From contig NC_092235.1 of NCBI RefSeq assembly GCF_036320965.1, positions 26,325,476 through 26,389,475 of the forward strand: a stretch of DNA of 64,000 nucleotides, written 5' to 3'. The position numbers and the translations under genes are program-made. Shown piece after piece: positions 1-13,557 of this stretch. Origin of the DNA: Panulirus ornatus. Lineage: Eukaryota; Arthropoda; Malacostraca; Decapoda; Palinuridae. The number at the start of each line of letters is the position of its first letter. Within the stretch, counting starts at the first letter, position 1. Under the pieces are notes generated by a model that was not told where the DNA came from, did no database searches, and worked only from the letters and a program-made list of their open reading frames with translations.

Positions 1-98
1 CGCGTCACCACTCCAGGTTTGGTCTCCATTCACGAGTGACTGGGATGATGGTCATTCGCCCATAACAGTCGTTGACCTTTTTTCTTCTATAACGAACG

Positions 99-100
<2 letters not shown>

Positions 101-154
<54 letters not shown>
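101..154. repeat. (GT)27 microsatellite
   Basis: A pure dinucleotide run. Confidence 0.97.
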
Positions 155-155
<1 letters not shown>

Positions 156-317
156 TAACGTGCAGGGAGTGGGGTGGGTGGGTGGGGGGGGGCATGATCC
201 AGGGGCCCACAACACCTGACTCACAAACCTGCTCTCCATGGCTGCACCCCGTCCCCCCCCCTCCCTCCCCCCTTCCTCTACCAGCACGTGAAGAACCACT
301 CTGGGCGTAACAACCTT

Positions 318-610
<293 letters not shown>

Positions 611-799
611 GTGGCAGACCTTCTCTGATACATTAGTGAGCATCATGCTATGCTGCCGGCAGCGTCGTACCCACATTTGCGTCTAGGAACATGATCATCA
701 AACTCTGGCTTTTTTTAAGCTTGGGTGAAGGACGATTTAGTAAATGGTGGTGTTGACGCCACGCTGTAGTACTGCGTAATGTGTCGAACTGGGTACGCA

Positions 800-868
800 C
801 GTATGTATGCATGTATATATGTATGTATGTATGTATGCATGTATGTATGTATGTATGTATGTATGTAT
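800..868. repeat. (ATGT)n microsatellite
   Basis: A tetranucleotide run with interruptions near 814, 820 and 838. Confidence 0.95.
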
Positions 869-1085
869 AGAGCGAAGCTGATCCTCGTGCAGGATACAGG
901 ACCGAACAGTCGTGTCGATATCATCATGGGTATGTCAGAGGAGAAGACTGGTGATTATGGCCTAATGAAGGTACATAGCTTCTGCGCATCAACACAGGCG
1001 CAGTGAGGGAGGGAGGGACGTGGTGCTGAAGCGATCGTGATTAAACTGGCAACACTTGTGGCTGATCTGAAGACTAGAACATCCT

Positions 1086-1170
1086 GGTGTGTGTGTGTGT
1101 GTGTGTGTGTGTGTGACCCTCAAGGTCAGGGAAAGTCTAGAGTTAAGATTGGGACAGATATCGCTCACTC

Positions 1171-1201
<31 letters not shown>

Positions 1202-1207
1202 ACACAC
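1086..1207. repeat. (GT)n at 1086-1114, poly(C)-(CA)n at 1170-1207
   Basis: Two short runs in a GT/CA-rich stretch. Confidence 0.93.
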
Positions 1208-1588
1208 GCCTGCTCTGGTGTGTACAGTACAGACGGCAGCCATGTAGTGGTGGACACACGGGGGAATATCCTGTAGCGCAGATCCCTGTAGAACTGTAGA
1301 AGTCTCTTCCCCGTCGACGTGAGCGACATAGAGGACTGACTGTAAGATATAATAAATACAGTAATGGAGAACTGTACCTTCCCTGACGTGTTCTGTAAGG
1401 TACATGGGCCTGCAGACCGCGGCCTCAAACAGCGAGGTTGTACGGTGTACGTCATGTTACCGGCTCCGGCTTCAAGACAGCCCGGGTGATGGGAGGGGCA
1501 GCACGACAGCTCCGTCCCAGGCCGAGCTGCGGGGTTAGAGACGAGCCTCCCAGACTCGGCGGGCCACGAGGGTAGAGGCGTAGGTAGC

Positions 1589-1589
<1 letters not shown>

Positions 1590-1654
<65 letters not shown>

Positions 1655-1755
1655 CCTTGAACCCCCACCTTTGTAATCCATGTCGTACATGAAACTGATG
1701 AATGGTGCAAGGAGGGATGATGGTACACAGTGGAACGAAGAATGAAATTGATAAC

Positions 1756-1813
<58 letters not shown>
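1590..1813. repeat. (GT)n-(GA)n at 1590-1645 and (GA)n at 1759-1813
   Basis: A compound dinucleotide run ending in poly(G), then a second GA run. Confidence 0.95.
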
Positions 1814-1819
<6 letters not shown>

Positions 1820-2560
1820 GTTTAGAAAACGGGGACAGGAAGTGTGTCCGGGATTGATCAATTTTTCATTTGCATATCCTGGACGGAGCTGAAGATTGTC
1901 GGTGGAGGAAAGTTAAGCGAGAAAGAAACCGGGGGGAGGAGGCGAAGGCTGGAAAGAAAATGCAAAAGAAAACAGTTAGCTGATGTTGCACTGAAAGTGT
2001 TAAGAGAAGAAGGGATGGAACACTGGGACAGAAAGTGTCTTCAGGAACAGAAAAGTGCGGGAAGGAAAGTTGAGCTAGAAAGAAAACGGAGGACGACGAG
2101 AGAAGAAAATGAAATGAAAAGAAGAGAAAACGCGAGGAGGCGACTGAAGCTCACCAAAGAAAATGAGAAAAGAAGGTGTTTGTGTGTGTGTGTGTGTTGT
2201 TAGCCTGGCGTGGAACGTTAAGAGGTCTTATTAAAGAGGGTTTCTCAATAGACTCTGGCTAGCCCACCCTTCGGCCTCTCCCGCTCTCCCGGCCTGTGTG
2301 AGTGAGAGGAGTGAGAGTGAGTGAGAGGGCGCGGAAGAACACCTGAAGACAATATATTTTTTGCATAATGAACACTGTAGGAGAACATGTGACCTGTGTA
2401 TACCCAGAGTTAGCTTTCGTGTTCTCGTATTTCTTTATATTTTTTTGGCCAGTAATTATATGTTTGACTCGTTTTTATTTTGAATCGTAGCGTGTTCATA
2501 ATTTTTATCGTCACTTTATTGGTATATGGCAACTCAAAGGGTGTGCTTGCCGGAGGTCAC
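1814..2560. other. No gene supported; purine-rich open frame
   Basis: A plus-strand frame (1844-2203) rich in Lys, Arg and Glu runs through purine-rich sequence and ends in a GT run. Composition alone explains it; no domain or splice context. Confidence 0.3.
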
Positions 2561-2572
2561 CAAATGCATATT

Positions 2573-2602
2573 AATATTATTATTATTTATTATTATTATT
2601 TA

Positions 2603-2661
<59 letters not shown>
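2573..2661. repeat. (ATT)n microsatellite
   Basis: A trinucleotide run, imperfect at the left. Confidence 0.95.
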
Positions 2662-2663
<2 letters not shown>

Positions 2664-3078
2664 TGCAGTTAACTTTACCGGATTAGATTTTTATTTACAA
2701 ATATCATTCCCGTTTTCTTATTTTAAGAAAGTTGTTTAGTAAGGAACATGTGAGAAGGGATGGGATAATGGGAAAGACGAGCGTGGGAAAGGTGTTTGGA
2801 GTTTCATTATTGTGTCACACGCAGTTGCATGGGGCCGGTCCGGGTTGTCCCTACGTCCGTTAATTAAGTAAGCTGGCTGACGACGTATCCATTAACATGT
2901 TAAACTGCTTCCTTTCTTGTCGGTTTTCTCATGTTGCAGGAGATATCCTGTACGGTCTACGGTATCTGGATGTTTAGTTAAAAATGTTAACATCTCGAAT
3001 GTGACCTTACGACCTTTGAGGAAGAGAGTACGACCCTTTGAACACGACCTGTTTAAAGGCGAGGCTGTCTTTCGCAAG

Positions 3079-3560
3079 GGTCGTACCGTCATGCTCAAGG
3101 ATCGTGCCGTCGTGTTCAATGGTCGTACCGTCGTGTTCAAGGGTCGTACCGTCGTGCTCAAGGGTCGTACCGTCGTGCTCAAGGGTCGTACCGTCGTGCT
3201 CAAGGATCGTGCCGTCGTGTTCAATGGTCGTACCGTCGTGTTCAAGGGTCGTACCGTCGTGTTCAAGGGTCGTACCGTCGTGTTCAAGGATCGTACCGTC
3301 GTGCTCAAGGGTCGTACCGTCGTGCTCAAGGGTCGTACCGTCGTGCTCAAGGGTCGCACCGTCGTGCTCAATGGTCGTACCGTCGTGTTCAAGGGTCGCA
3401 CCGTCGTGCTCAATGGTCGTACCGTCGTGTTCAAGGGTCGCACCGTCGTGCTCAATGGTCGTACCGTCGTGCTCAAGGGTCGTAACGTCGTGCTCAAGGG
3501 TCGTACCGTCGTGCTCAAGGGTCGTACCGTCGTGCTCATCGGTCGTACCGTCGTGCTCAT
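3079..3560. repeat. 21-bp tandem repeat, 23 copies
   Basis: Unit pattern GGTCGTACCGTCGTGCTCAA plus G, with C/T and G/A variants. The length is a multiple of three, so several frames on both strands stay open (KGRTVVL type and its counterparts); this is a property of the repeat, not evidence of coding. Related arrays occur at 15523-15650, 28722-28890 and 28963-29012. Confidence 0.95.
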
Positions 3561-3924
3561 ACAGTTAAACCCGCCCCTAATTATAGTTTGAATCTCAGAT
3601 TGTTTGAGGAAGTTGATGTGAAGTGTACGTGATTAGCTGGGAGGCGGTGGTGGCGGTGTGTGCGATGTGCATGCCCGAACAGTCTGCTTCATCAGGCGGC
3701 AGTGCAAACATCACTGGAAGATTGGCTAAGGGGCGCGGCAGGCTTGGGTAAACCTGGGATAGATTAGCATGGTGATAGACATGACTTGTTAACACACAGG
3801 TAATGTGAATTTAACGTAGATTTAACATTTGCAGTTTGGATTTAACCTGTTAGTTAAATTGTAGATTGTTTTTCTGCCAACGGCAGTGTCCTTGGCTTGT
3901 CTTTGTGCTACCAGTGGGTGTGGG

Positions 3925-4030
<106 letters not shown>

Positions 4031-4784
4031 CTATGAGTCCACGAGGAAAATGGAACACGATAGGTTCCCAAGTGCACTTTCGTGTAATAATCACATCATC
4101 AGGGGAGACACAAGAGAGAAATATAACAGCCAGTTGTGCTTGTCTGTGTGTGTGTGTGTGTGTCAGTGCTGGCATACTTGGCTGTGGTCACCTGGGGTGT
4201 GAGGCAGGCAGGGGGCAGCCTTGTGACCTTCTGCGTGTAGGGAGAACTGTGTCAAGAACTGACTGTTGGCATGAACCACCTTGGCGGCTGCTGCTCCTGC
4301 TCCAGCGTTGGCCGGGCTTACGACGTTCTTACACCGAGCCGGGCGGTGGCAACACTGTCTTCCAGGTAGGGTCACCCCCGCTTGCAACACTGAATACCAC
4401 GTGCAGGCAACATAGTTGTGAACCCACAGAGGCTGTTCTGTCTGTCTGCTTGGAGGGAGTCACTGATAACTGGAGTGTTTGTTATCTCCCGTGCAAGGCC
4501 AAAAGCAGAGTGTGGTCGGGGAAAAGCTTTCAATAACTTTTGGAGAAAGTTTGGAGGCAGTCAACACTTTGGAGACGGACTTTTGAGACGTTGAACTTCG
4601 TTAAAAGAAAACGTCTCGTGGGGTTCAGCACTTTACGGGAAAGTTTGAGAGGCATTCATCACTTTTTTTTTCTCCCACGTTAACTTTTATATAACATTAA
4701 ACGCTCTCAAGGACACAATAAATAAAAACTTAATTTCTGGAGTCGAATTTTAAATTTGAGAGTTTTGAGTGAGAATATCTGTCC

Positions 4785-4785
4785 C

Positions 4786-4823
<38 letters not shown>

Positions 4824-4828
4824 TCATC

Positions 4829-4875
<47 letters not shown>

Positions 4876-4880
4876 CATTA

Positions 4881-4935
<55 letters not shown>
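4785..4935. repeat. (ATT)n microsatellite, about 50 units
   Basis: A long trinucleotide run with two short interruptions (near 4824 and 4876). Confidence 0.97.
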
Positions 4936-5689
4936 GCAGTGTTACGTTATGTTTTGAGCGGAGATAAAACTAGCGTTACTGAGAACAGATTTCCCTCACT
5001 TTTCATACGTTGAGGGATTTGAGACTTTAGGAAATAGACAAGAATTTAGGGTTTAAGTTGTGAGTTGAAGCTTTAAGGTTCCTTTGAGAGGCTAGAAGTC
5101 ATTTAAATGGCCTGTGGTCTGGCCATTGGCCACTCCCGAGATTCCAACATGGCCATTGGCCATTCCTGATAATGGCCAGGAACATACAAGTTGGAGATTT
5201 ATATGGAAATTACGTTCTGATGAATGCTCGGGTGGTACCCCCTGCTGCTGCACTGGTTAAGGTCCAGAGCCTTTTAGACCCTCCCGAGGAAAATGGCCGT
5301 GCTTGGCTGGCCTTTTGACCTTTGGAGTTTATTGCTGTTGGTGTGTGTGTGTGGAGGGGTTTAATGGGGCTCCTCCCTCCAGGTGGCCTTGGTAATGACG
5401 AAGTTAATGTTATGTTGCATGCGACAAAGGGGCTCCTCCCCCCCCCTCCTCCTCCCCTCCCTCCAGCCTGCTGACGCTGGCCGGTGTCAGGCCGCACCGG
5501 ACGCTCCTCAGTGCCTGCTGCTGACGGTGTTACCGGCTGACGATGCAGCCAGGCGGCGCCCCTCCCTCCTGACCAACTGCTGACGGCGTGGGGGGACTTG
5601 TGTCAGGACGTAGGAGGTGACAGATGTGATCAGTCGTGAGGGCACAGTAGGTCACATGTCTTAATTGTATTTGACATTTGATGGATACC

Positions 5690-5890
5690 AAGTGTGCTGA
5701 CTCTAAATCTGTATCTCCGTAGTCTGGTTTTTCAAAGCCTAATTCATCCAGGTCTATTTCCTCTAAATCTATTTCTTCTTGGTCTGGTTTCTCAAAGTCT
5801 AATTCATCCAAGTCTGTTTCCTCAAAAGTCTAATTCCCCTACGTCTGTTTCCTCAAAAGTCTAATTCCCCTACGTCTATCCTCTGCAAGG
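5690..5890. repeat. Degenerate repeat with acidic minus-strand reading
   Basis: Imperfect repeats of TCTAATTC(A/C)(T/C)C...GTCT(G/A)TTTCCTC. On the minus strand part of it reads as LDELDFEKPDQEEIDLEEID, open over 93 codons (5811-5530). I see no splice context, homologue or signal, so it is listed as a repeat only. Confidence 0.6.
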
Positions 5891-6960
5891 TTTCTGTGTC
5901 TCACATCTATTTCCTCACCCCAGTCTGTTTCTCTCGGGCATGTACCCGCAGCGTCTGTGTCCCGCCAGATCTATTTCATCCACGTTTGTATATCATCTGT
6001 GGGCCGAGCCTTCGACGCTGTGTTCCTGGGTGTCCAGGCCTTGAAAAGTCTGGGTTATCGCTAAGGCCGTGCACGGGTGCATGTTTATGTAAGCTCCCCA
6101 GCCTGTAGGACGCCCCCCCCCCCTCCCTCCCTCCCTCCTACCCTTACATTAGTGGACCCCCCCTGCCCCCCCTGCCCCCCCCCCCCCCCCCCTGCTCTCA
6201 CATTACTGTCTCCCTGGCAGGATTTTTTCTTCTTCTTTCTCCTGGCCAAGGGTGTCAGCCGCAGGAGAACGGGCGTCTGGCCCGGCCCATCCACCTCACT
6301 CACACAGGGGCGGCCGTGCGTTGAGGGGCGGCGGCGGCGGCTTCTCCAACCACCCCCACCATCCCCTCCCCTCCCTAGTAATACCCCATCCTCACCACAC
6401 CGCCCCATCATGTGTGGTGTGAGGTCCCCCCCTCGTCGTTTTGGCCCCTCGTGCGGAGAGGTCTTAGTTGCAGTGGTTGTCTAGTTTTTCCCTTTTCCCC
6501 CTTACGCGATCGTCGTCGCCCTGGTGGTGAGCAGCAGCAGGAGGCAGTCTGGGAGAGGACACGGCCTGGCCTGGCCTGGGTCTGGCCTGGTCTGGTCTGG
6601 TCTGGTCTGGTCGGGGCGGTGCACTACATCTTCACGTCCAACTTTCCCGTCCGCTGTGTTGACCTTTGTGGTGTTGGCTGTTGGCACACTACCACCACCA
6701 ACACCTCCCTGATCGCTGACCCCTCCCTTCCCGCCCTTCCCACAACCAACACCGCCACCCGCCCGACTCCCTGGATTCTTCCTACATTCTCCTGTAACCT
6801 CATGGATTCTCCTGGACCCTCGTGGACTTTCCAGAACCTTTTTTTGGACTCCCATGGGCCCCGCTTAGAGCCTCTTGGGTTCTTCTGGACCCGGAGGGTG
6901 AGCCTTCTGCTTGGCTATCTTCGTGAATTGATAAGGTAGGACGATCAAGTCACTCACCCT

Positions 6961-8410
6961 GTCCTCCAGCAGATAACCTCGTGTGGGACCGTCTGGTCTC
7001 CTGTTATGTGGCCTTCCCACATACTGTCCTCCAGCAGATAACCTCGTGTGGGACCGTCTGGTCTCCTGTTATGTGGCCTTCCCACATACTGTCCTCCAGC
7101 AGATAACCTCGTGTGGGACCGTCTGGTCTCCTGTTATGTGGCCTTCCCACATACTGTCCTCCAGCAGATAACCTCGTGTGGGACCGTCTGGTCTCCTGTT
7201 ATGTGGCCTTCCCACATACTGTCCTCCAGCAGATAACCTCGTGTGGGACCGTCTGGTCTCCTGTTATGTGGCCTTCCCACATACTGTCCTCCAGCAGATA
7301 ACCTCGTGTGGGACCGTCTGGTCTCCTGTTATGTGGCCTTCCCACATACTGTCCTCCAGCAGATAACCTCGTGTGGGACCGTCTGGTCTCCTGTTATGTG
7401 GCCTTCCCACATACTGTCCTCCAGCAGATAACCTCGTGTGGGACCGTCTGGTCTCCTGTTATGTGGCCTTCCCACATACTGTCCTCCAGCAGATAACCTC
7501 GTGTGGGACCGTCTGGTCTCCTGTTATGTGGCCTTCCCACATACTGTCCTCCAGCAGATAACCTCGTGTGGGACCGTCTGGTCTCCTGTTATGTGGCCTT
7601 CCCACATACTGTCCTCCAGCAGATAACCTCGTGTGGGACCGTCTGGTCTCCTGTTATGTGGCCTTCCCACATACTGTCCTCCAGCAGATAACCTCGTGTG
7701 GGACCGTCTGGTCTCCTGTTATGTGGCCTTCCCACATACTGTCCTCCAGCAGATAACCTCGTGTGGGACCGTCTGGTCTCCTGTTATGTGGCCTTCCCAC
7801 ATACTGTCCTCCAGCAGATAACCTCGTGTGGGACCGTCTGGTCTCCTGTTATGTGGCCTTCCCACATACTGTCCTCCAGCAGATAACCTCGTGTGGGACC
7901 GTCTGGTCTCCTGTTATGTGGCCTTCCCACATACTGTCCTCCAGCAGATAACCTCGTGTGGGACCGTCTGGTCTCCTGTTATGTGGCCTTCCCACATACT
8001 GTCCTCCAGCAGATAACCTCGTGTGGGACCGTCTGGTCTCCTGTTATGTGGCCTTCCCACATACTGTCCTCCAGCAGATAACCTCATGTGGGACCGTCTG
8101 GTCTCCTGTTATGTGGCCTTCCCACATACTGTCCTCCAGCAGATAACCTCATGTGGGACCGTCTGGTCTCCTGTTATGTGGCCTTCCCACATACTGTCCT
8201 CCAGCAGATAACCTCGTGTGGGACCGTCTGGTCTCCTGTTATGTGGCCTTCCCACATACTGTCCTCCAGCAGATAACCTCGTGTGGGACCGTCTGGTCTC
8301 CTGTTATGTGGCCTTCCCACATACTGTCCTCCAGCAGATAACCTCATGTGGGACCGTCTGGTCTCCTGTTATGTGGCCTTCCCACATACTGTCCTCCAGC
8401 AGATAACCTC
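6961..8410. repeat. 65-bp minisatellite, 22.3 near-identical copies
   Basis: The unit begins GTCCTCCAGCAGATAACCTC and ends CCTTCCCACATACT. All copies read identically except for an A in place of G in CTCGTGTG at 8086, 8151 and 8346. Degenerate traces of the unit (CAGATAACATCATCAG...ACCATCAGGTCTTGTGTTG) lie at 8459-8500. The 62-codon frames in it are repeat artefacts. Confidence 0.97.
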
Positions 8411-9000
8411 AGCCATGGAACATCGGGGTCTTCTGTTGTCGGGCTTGACCCCCTCCCATCAGATAACATCATCAGAGACCATCAGGTCTTGTGTTGTCTG
8501 TGCTCAGTAAAGGGTTTTTACCTCACCCATATTTCCCCCCTTTTATCTCGTTTTCGGATCATCAAACGCGTCTGTTTGCCGTAGCGCGTCGTCCGGTGCG
8601 ATGCCATGAGAGGGGGCGCGGGGGGAGGCAGAGGAACAGCTCTGGGTGTTGTGTGGGCTGTACACTAGGGTGTATGTACTGTCTGTGTACTGTACACGAG
8701 GCTGTGTGCATACCGCTTGCCCAGTGAGGTGTGTCCAGGTACTGGCCACTTCCTGAGTCGGCTGTGAAGTGGTACAAGGCAGCCACCACCACCACCTGGG
8801 AAGTGGTACAAGGCAGCCACCACCCCCACCTGGGAAGTGATCAGACAGTGTGGAGTCGGTGTTTCTCCCTCCTCGACCCGTCATTGAGTGCACTGACCAG
8901 TCTTAAGAGCTGTTCCAACATCGATTTTTCTTTACCGTGGCCCTCCGGACGGCGACCTAGGAAGGTGAGTCTGTCTGTCAGTTCCCGTCTAGTGTCCCGG

Positions 9001-9118
9001 ACGACAGAAGTTCGTCCCCGTCCATTGTAAACGACAGAAGTTTGTCCCCCGTCCATTGTAAACGACAGAAGGTTGTCCCCCGTCCATTGTAAACGACAGA
9101 AGTTCGTCCCCCGTCCAT
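9001..9118. repeat. 31-bp tandem repeat, about 4 copies
   Basis: Unit ACGACAGAAGTTTGTCCCCC then GTCCATTGTAA; the copies vary at one or two bases. A pair of 35-bp repeats (GAAGTGGTACAAGGCAGCCA...) lies just upstream at 8766-8840. Confidence 0.9.
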
Positions 9119-9819
9119 TATCCTCTTGCGACAGGTTTGACTCTGCCAGTCCAGTGTCCCGGGGCCACAGCAGTTCCTCCCCGTCTGTCGTCTCCTGGGA
9201 GAAGACATGAGTCCCGCTTCGTCTGAAGTTTTGCAGCGTCCCATTAAAAGTGTTGACGTTGTGTTGGTCTGTGTTAACTCCGGGTGCAAATATTTTGTGG
9301 CTCAGGCCTCGGAAATGTGGTCCCCTTTTATGGATTCTTGCTTGGGGCAGCACCCGGCCCTCCGCTCCCGAGGTGGAGGATCATATTTAATTTTAATACT
9401 ATTTTTCTTTTTTAATTTCAAGGAGAATATTATCCACGATATTATCTTTTATGATGGAGACTCCTGGGTCGAGATGCACCGAGGAATGGTGTTAACTGAT
9501 AAGACTGGAGACTTTATGATGGTATTCGCGAGGTGTTTTCTCGTCTCGTCATGTCCTTGAGGAAGAGTAAGAGTGGTGTTGGCCAGTCTGGGTGGGGGAC
9601 AGTTACTTGCCTGTCAGACACACGTTGTAAATACAGTCATCACGCGACCCCTCACAAGTTACGAGTGTGAGAGGTTAGTACTTAGTTGTCAGGTCCGCCG
9701 TGGATGGCGCTGCTGCTGCTGCTGTGGTTGGCTGGTTCATGATGGAGGAATGTTTGGTTGGGGTGGGGTTGGTGGAGCTGGTCGTTGTGTTATTATGATA
9801 GCGTTTAGGAACGAGGCAG

Positions 9820-9823
<4 letters not shown>

Positions 9824-9875
<52 letters not shown>
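9824..9875. repeat. (CA)n microsatellite
   Basis: A pure run. Confidence 0.96.
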
Positions 9876-9879
<4 letters not shown>

Positions 9880-10676
9880 TATTCTCTTATTAAAGGTCAT
9901 TACAGCCCAGTTTGAGGGGCACCGTGAAGACGTCTCGCATTGGCGAACCGTTTCAGCGATTATATGCCTGCGGATTAGGGAGGATTGGACACGAATCAGG
10001 CAGACGACACTCCCAGTCAGGCAGGACCATCTCCTCCCCTCCGACCATGGTCTGCCTCGCGAAGGAGTGGATGGTCTGTGCCTTGGTCTGCTTATGACCC
10101 GTCGGACCCCAGTGGCGGTTCTGAGGGTGGTCGCTCCTCTGCCGTACCCCAGCGAACGGTGAAGAAGCATCGCGCAGTGAGGCACTGGGCCACTCACTGC
10201 TGGTATCTCGGGGTGTTCCTGGTAATAATTCACCGGTGACGTGGTTCAGATGGGGAGGTCCGTGTCTGGAGGGGAGGGAGTGTTCTGTGGTCCCCCCGCC
10301 CCGCCCCGCCACCCCTGTCATGGGAATCTGTTCTTGATCCCGTAAGTCTTGTCCCTCACTCCTTCTCCTCCTCCTTGTCCTCATCCTCCTCCTCCTCCTC
10401 TAGCTTGTTGTTTGTTGCTGTTGTTTGTGACGTTTGCCACAACGTAAACGTAACAGAAACCCTGACGTGACATCTTAAAAGACAAATAAACATGGTAATC
10501 TGAAACGGCGAAAGACAGAGACGGTCGTTACCACAACAATAAGGAAAGTGGACAAATGAAGACGTTTGCAACAAACCAAGTCTGTCGGGTCTTTGTTGGT
10601 GGTACTTAATGTTTTGGTTTGTGTTGAGACTTGTCCGTTGTCATTATCGTGTTTCATTGTCCTCGTGGACTCGTAG

Positions 10677-10988
<312 letters not shown>

Positions 10989-11302
10989 TGTTCGGGTCTG
11001 AAGGTAGGGAGCTACTGACCCTGGGTGAGAGAATGGACTTAGGTTAGACCTGATGTGTGTGGGGGAGGTTTAGCACCTGGGACCTGGGGCTGAGGTCTAA
11101 GGCTGCGACGGGACCTGGCGTCTTGAGGGGAGGAGGGGGGACTTTAGGGCCGTGGCCTGGACGGTGCTGGGGGAGGGGGGGAGGGTAAGGGTGAGTGGGT
11201 ACACAAGCCGGGAATAAAGGATCAAGTGTGGTCCGGGTTGGTAATTGTTGACCTTGGCCAACACCAAGGCGCCGAGGATTGGCAGCACTGCTGGCCTTCC
11301 CT

Positions 11303-11979
11303 CCTGTAGTGGCGTGGAGGGCCCGCCACGTCTCCTGTAGTGGCGTGGAGGGCCCGCCACGACTGTAGTAGTGAGGAGGGCCCGCCACGTCTGTAGTAGT
11401 GAGGAGGGCCCGCCACGTCTCCTGTAGTGGCGTGGAGGGCCCGCCACATCTCCTGTAGTGGCGTGGAGGGCCCACCACGTCTGTAGTAGTGAGGAGGGCC
11501 CGCCACGTCTGTAGTAGTGAGGAGGGCCCGCCACGTCTGTAGTAGTGAGGAGGGCCCGCCACGTCTCCTGTAGTAGTGAGGAGGGCCCACCACGTCTCCT
11601 GTAGTGGCGAGGAGGGCCCGCCACGTCTCCTGTAGTGGCGAGGCGGGCCCGCCACGTATCCTGTAGTGGCGAGGAGGGCCCGCCACGTCTCCTGTAGTGG
11701 CGAGGAGGGCCCGCCACGTCTCCTGTAGTGGCGAGGAGGGCCCACCACGTCTCCTGTAGTGGCGAGGAGGGCCCGCCACGTCTCCTGTAGTAGTGAGGAG
11801 GGCCCGCGACGTCTCCCGTAGTGGCGAGGAGGGCCCACCACGTCTCCTGTAGTGGCGAGGAGGGCCCACCACGTCTCCTGTAGTGGCGAGGAGGGCCCGC
11901 CACGTCTCCTGTAGTGGCGAGGAGGGCCCGCCACGTCTCCTGTAGTAGTGAGGAGGGCCCGCGACGTCTCCTGTAGTGG
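11303..11979. repeat. 31/28-bp GC-rich minisatellite with internal hairpin
   Basis: Units begin CCTGTAGTGGCGAGGAGGGC and end CCGCCACGTCT; a 28-bp variant lacks CTC. GTGGCG and CGCCAC are complementary around a 9-base loop within most units; units with TAGTGAGG or CGCGACG have weakened stems. About 23 units. Long minus-strand frames of HYRRRGGPSSPLQETWRALL type are repeat artefacts. Confidence 0.95.
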
Positions 11980-12278
11980 GTTTTCGGAAGACCTGAGGGT
12001 CCAGGACGAGGTCATCTGCTGCTGTAGGAGGACAGTAGTGGTGTCATGAGGTCATAACTTATACCTTTGGTGGAGACAGGAGAAGATAGGAGGAGGAGGA
12101 GGGACGTCCCTCACCCACCACTCCCTCTGGCTCAACAGCCCGCGAGAGGGGTAGAAGCTGCTGACAAATGAAAACGCCATAAATTATGTGGCTCTTTGAG
12201 AGGAGTATACTGCCTTGGAAATTTTATAGGAAAGTGTAAACGGGAAGAGTTCCTCATTGTTGACTTCTGCTGGCGTCT

Positions 12279-12279
<1 letters not shown>

Positions 12280-12327
<48 letters not shown>
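12280..12327. repeat. (GA)n microsatellite
   Basis: A pure run; followed at 12391-12480 by imperfect GTAGTATGATAAGTATC repeats. Confidence 0.95.
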
Positions 12328-12328
<1 letters not shown>

Positions 12329-13154
12329 AGACTCGTATCTTAATGTGAAATTTGGCTTTCGTATTACATGAGAAAGATGGTGTTTATCAGTGGTAAGTAT
12401 CAATGTAGTATGATAAGTATCAGTGTAGTATGATAAGTGTCCGTGTAGTATAAGTATCCGTGTGTAGTATGATAAGTATGTGTGTGTAGTATTTAGCCGG
12501 AGTCTCGATATAAAGATATGTACGACGGTGTTGCGTGAACCCCCACATCCTGTGTTCTCCCTTCCTCCATCTTGCGTTGTACAACCGCAGCTGAAAATCT
12601 TCTCACGTTATCCGTATTTCTCATTCCATTTGACGGTCCTTGTATGTTTTGTTGTCTTATTTCGTAATTGAAAGACAACTAACTCTATATCCCTGGTGTC
12701 TGCGCTCCCTTTTTACAGAATGATTTAAATTCGAGTCTGTTTATTTGTTTTTAAGGTTCACATCTGAGGGACGGAATTGGTTTTCACGCTCTTCTCTGAA
12801 CTTGCTCTTGTGTTCCTTCGTTCTTCCAAGTTGGGTGAGGAGAAAATAGAACACTACATCATGTGACGTGTGGTAATGTAGAGAGCGACTCCCCCTACTG
12901 TATTTGTACGTGTTCTAGTTGACGTCATAGCTACGACAATCATCCATTCTGAACACTTGGTTGTGTGACCTGACCGTTGCTCAGGTCATACCTGATGATC
13001 ACGTCAAGGTTCATCGCTAGCTAACAGGTTTCTAACTACCTTACCCCGTGGTTTCTAATCCCCCAGGTCCCCTGGTCTCTAACCCCCCCCCTTTCAGCGA
13101 GTGGTTTCTCCTCCATTGAATCTCCGTCGTTTCGTCTTCTACGTATAGTTACTG

Positions 13155-13460
13155 TGGTGTGGTGTGGCGCAGGGTGGTGTGGTGTGGCGTAGTGTGGTGT
13201 GGTGCACTGTGGTAGGGTAGTGTAGTGTGGCGTGGTGTGGTGTGGGGCACTGTGGTAGGGTAGTGTGGTGTGGTGTGGTGTGGTGCACTGTGGTAGGGTA
13301 GTGTGGTGTGGTGTGGTGCACTGTGGTAGGGTAGTGTGGTGTGGTGTGGTGCACTGTGGTAGGGTAGTGTGGTGTGGTGTGGTGTGGTGCACTGTGGTAG
13401 GGTAGTGTGGTGTGGTGTGGTGTGGTGCACTGTGGTAGGGTAGTGTGGTGTGGTGTGGTA
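13155..13460. repeat. TGTGG-rich tandem array
   Basis: Repeating GTGGTGTGGTGCACTGTGGT then AGGGTAGT, with different numbers of TGTGG per unit; about six units. Frames such as HHTTPHYPTT on the minus strand are repeat artefacts. Confidence 0.9.
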
Positions 13461-13525
13461 GCCAGTCTGGCCTCTTTCCGGGTTGATCCCTGGCCCTCGT
13501 GAAGTCCTTACCTCAGGGATCCTCT

Positions 13526-13552
<27 letters not shown>
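13526..13552. repeat. (GT)n microsatellite
   Basis: A short pure run between the TGTGG array and the 28-bp array. Confidence 0.93.

Positions 13553-13557
<5 letters not shown>

Noticed and set aside
1844..2203. Lys/Arg/Glu-rich 119-codon frame as a nuclear or coiled-coil protein
   Set aside because: Explained by purine-rich composition and ends in a GT microsatellite.
2892..3591. Long open frames on both strands (KGRTVVL and STTVRPL types)
   Set aside because: They arise from a 21-bp unit whose length is a multiple of three, which keeps several frames on both strands open at once; no splice context or domain.
6983..8584. A ladder of identical 62-codon frames
   Set aside because: One frame per 65-bp repeat copy; artefact.
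11044..12015. A 323-codon minus-strand frame rich in HYRRRGGPSSPLQ
   Set aside because: The 31/28-bp minisatellite stays open in three minus frames at once, the mark of a repeat rather than selection for coding.
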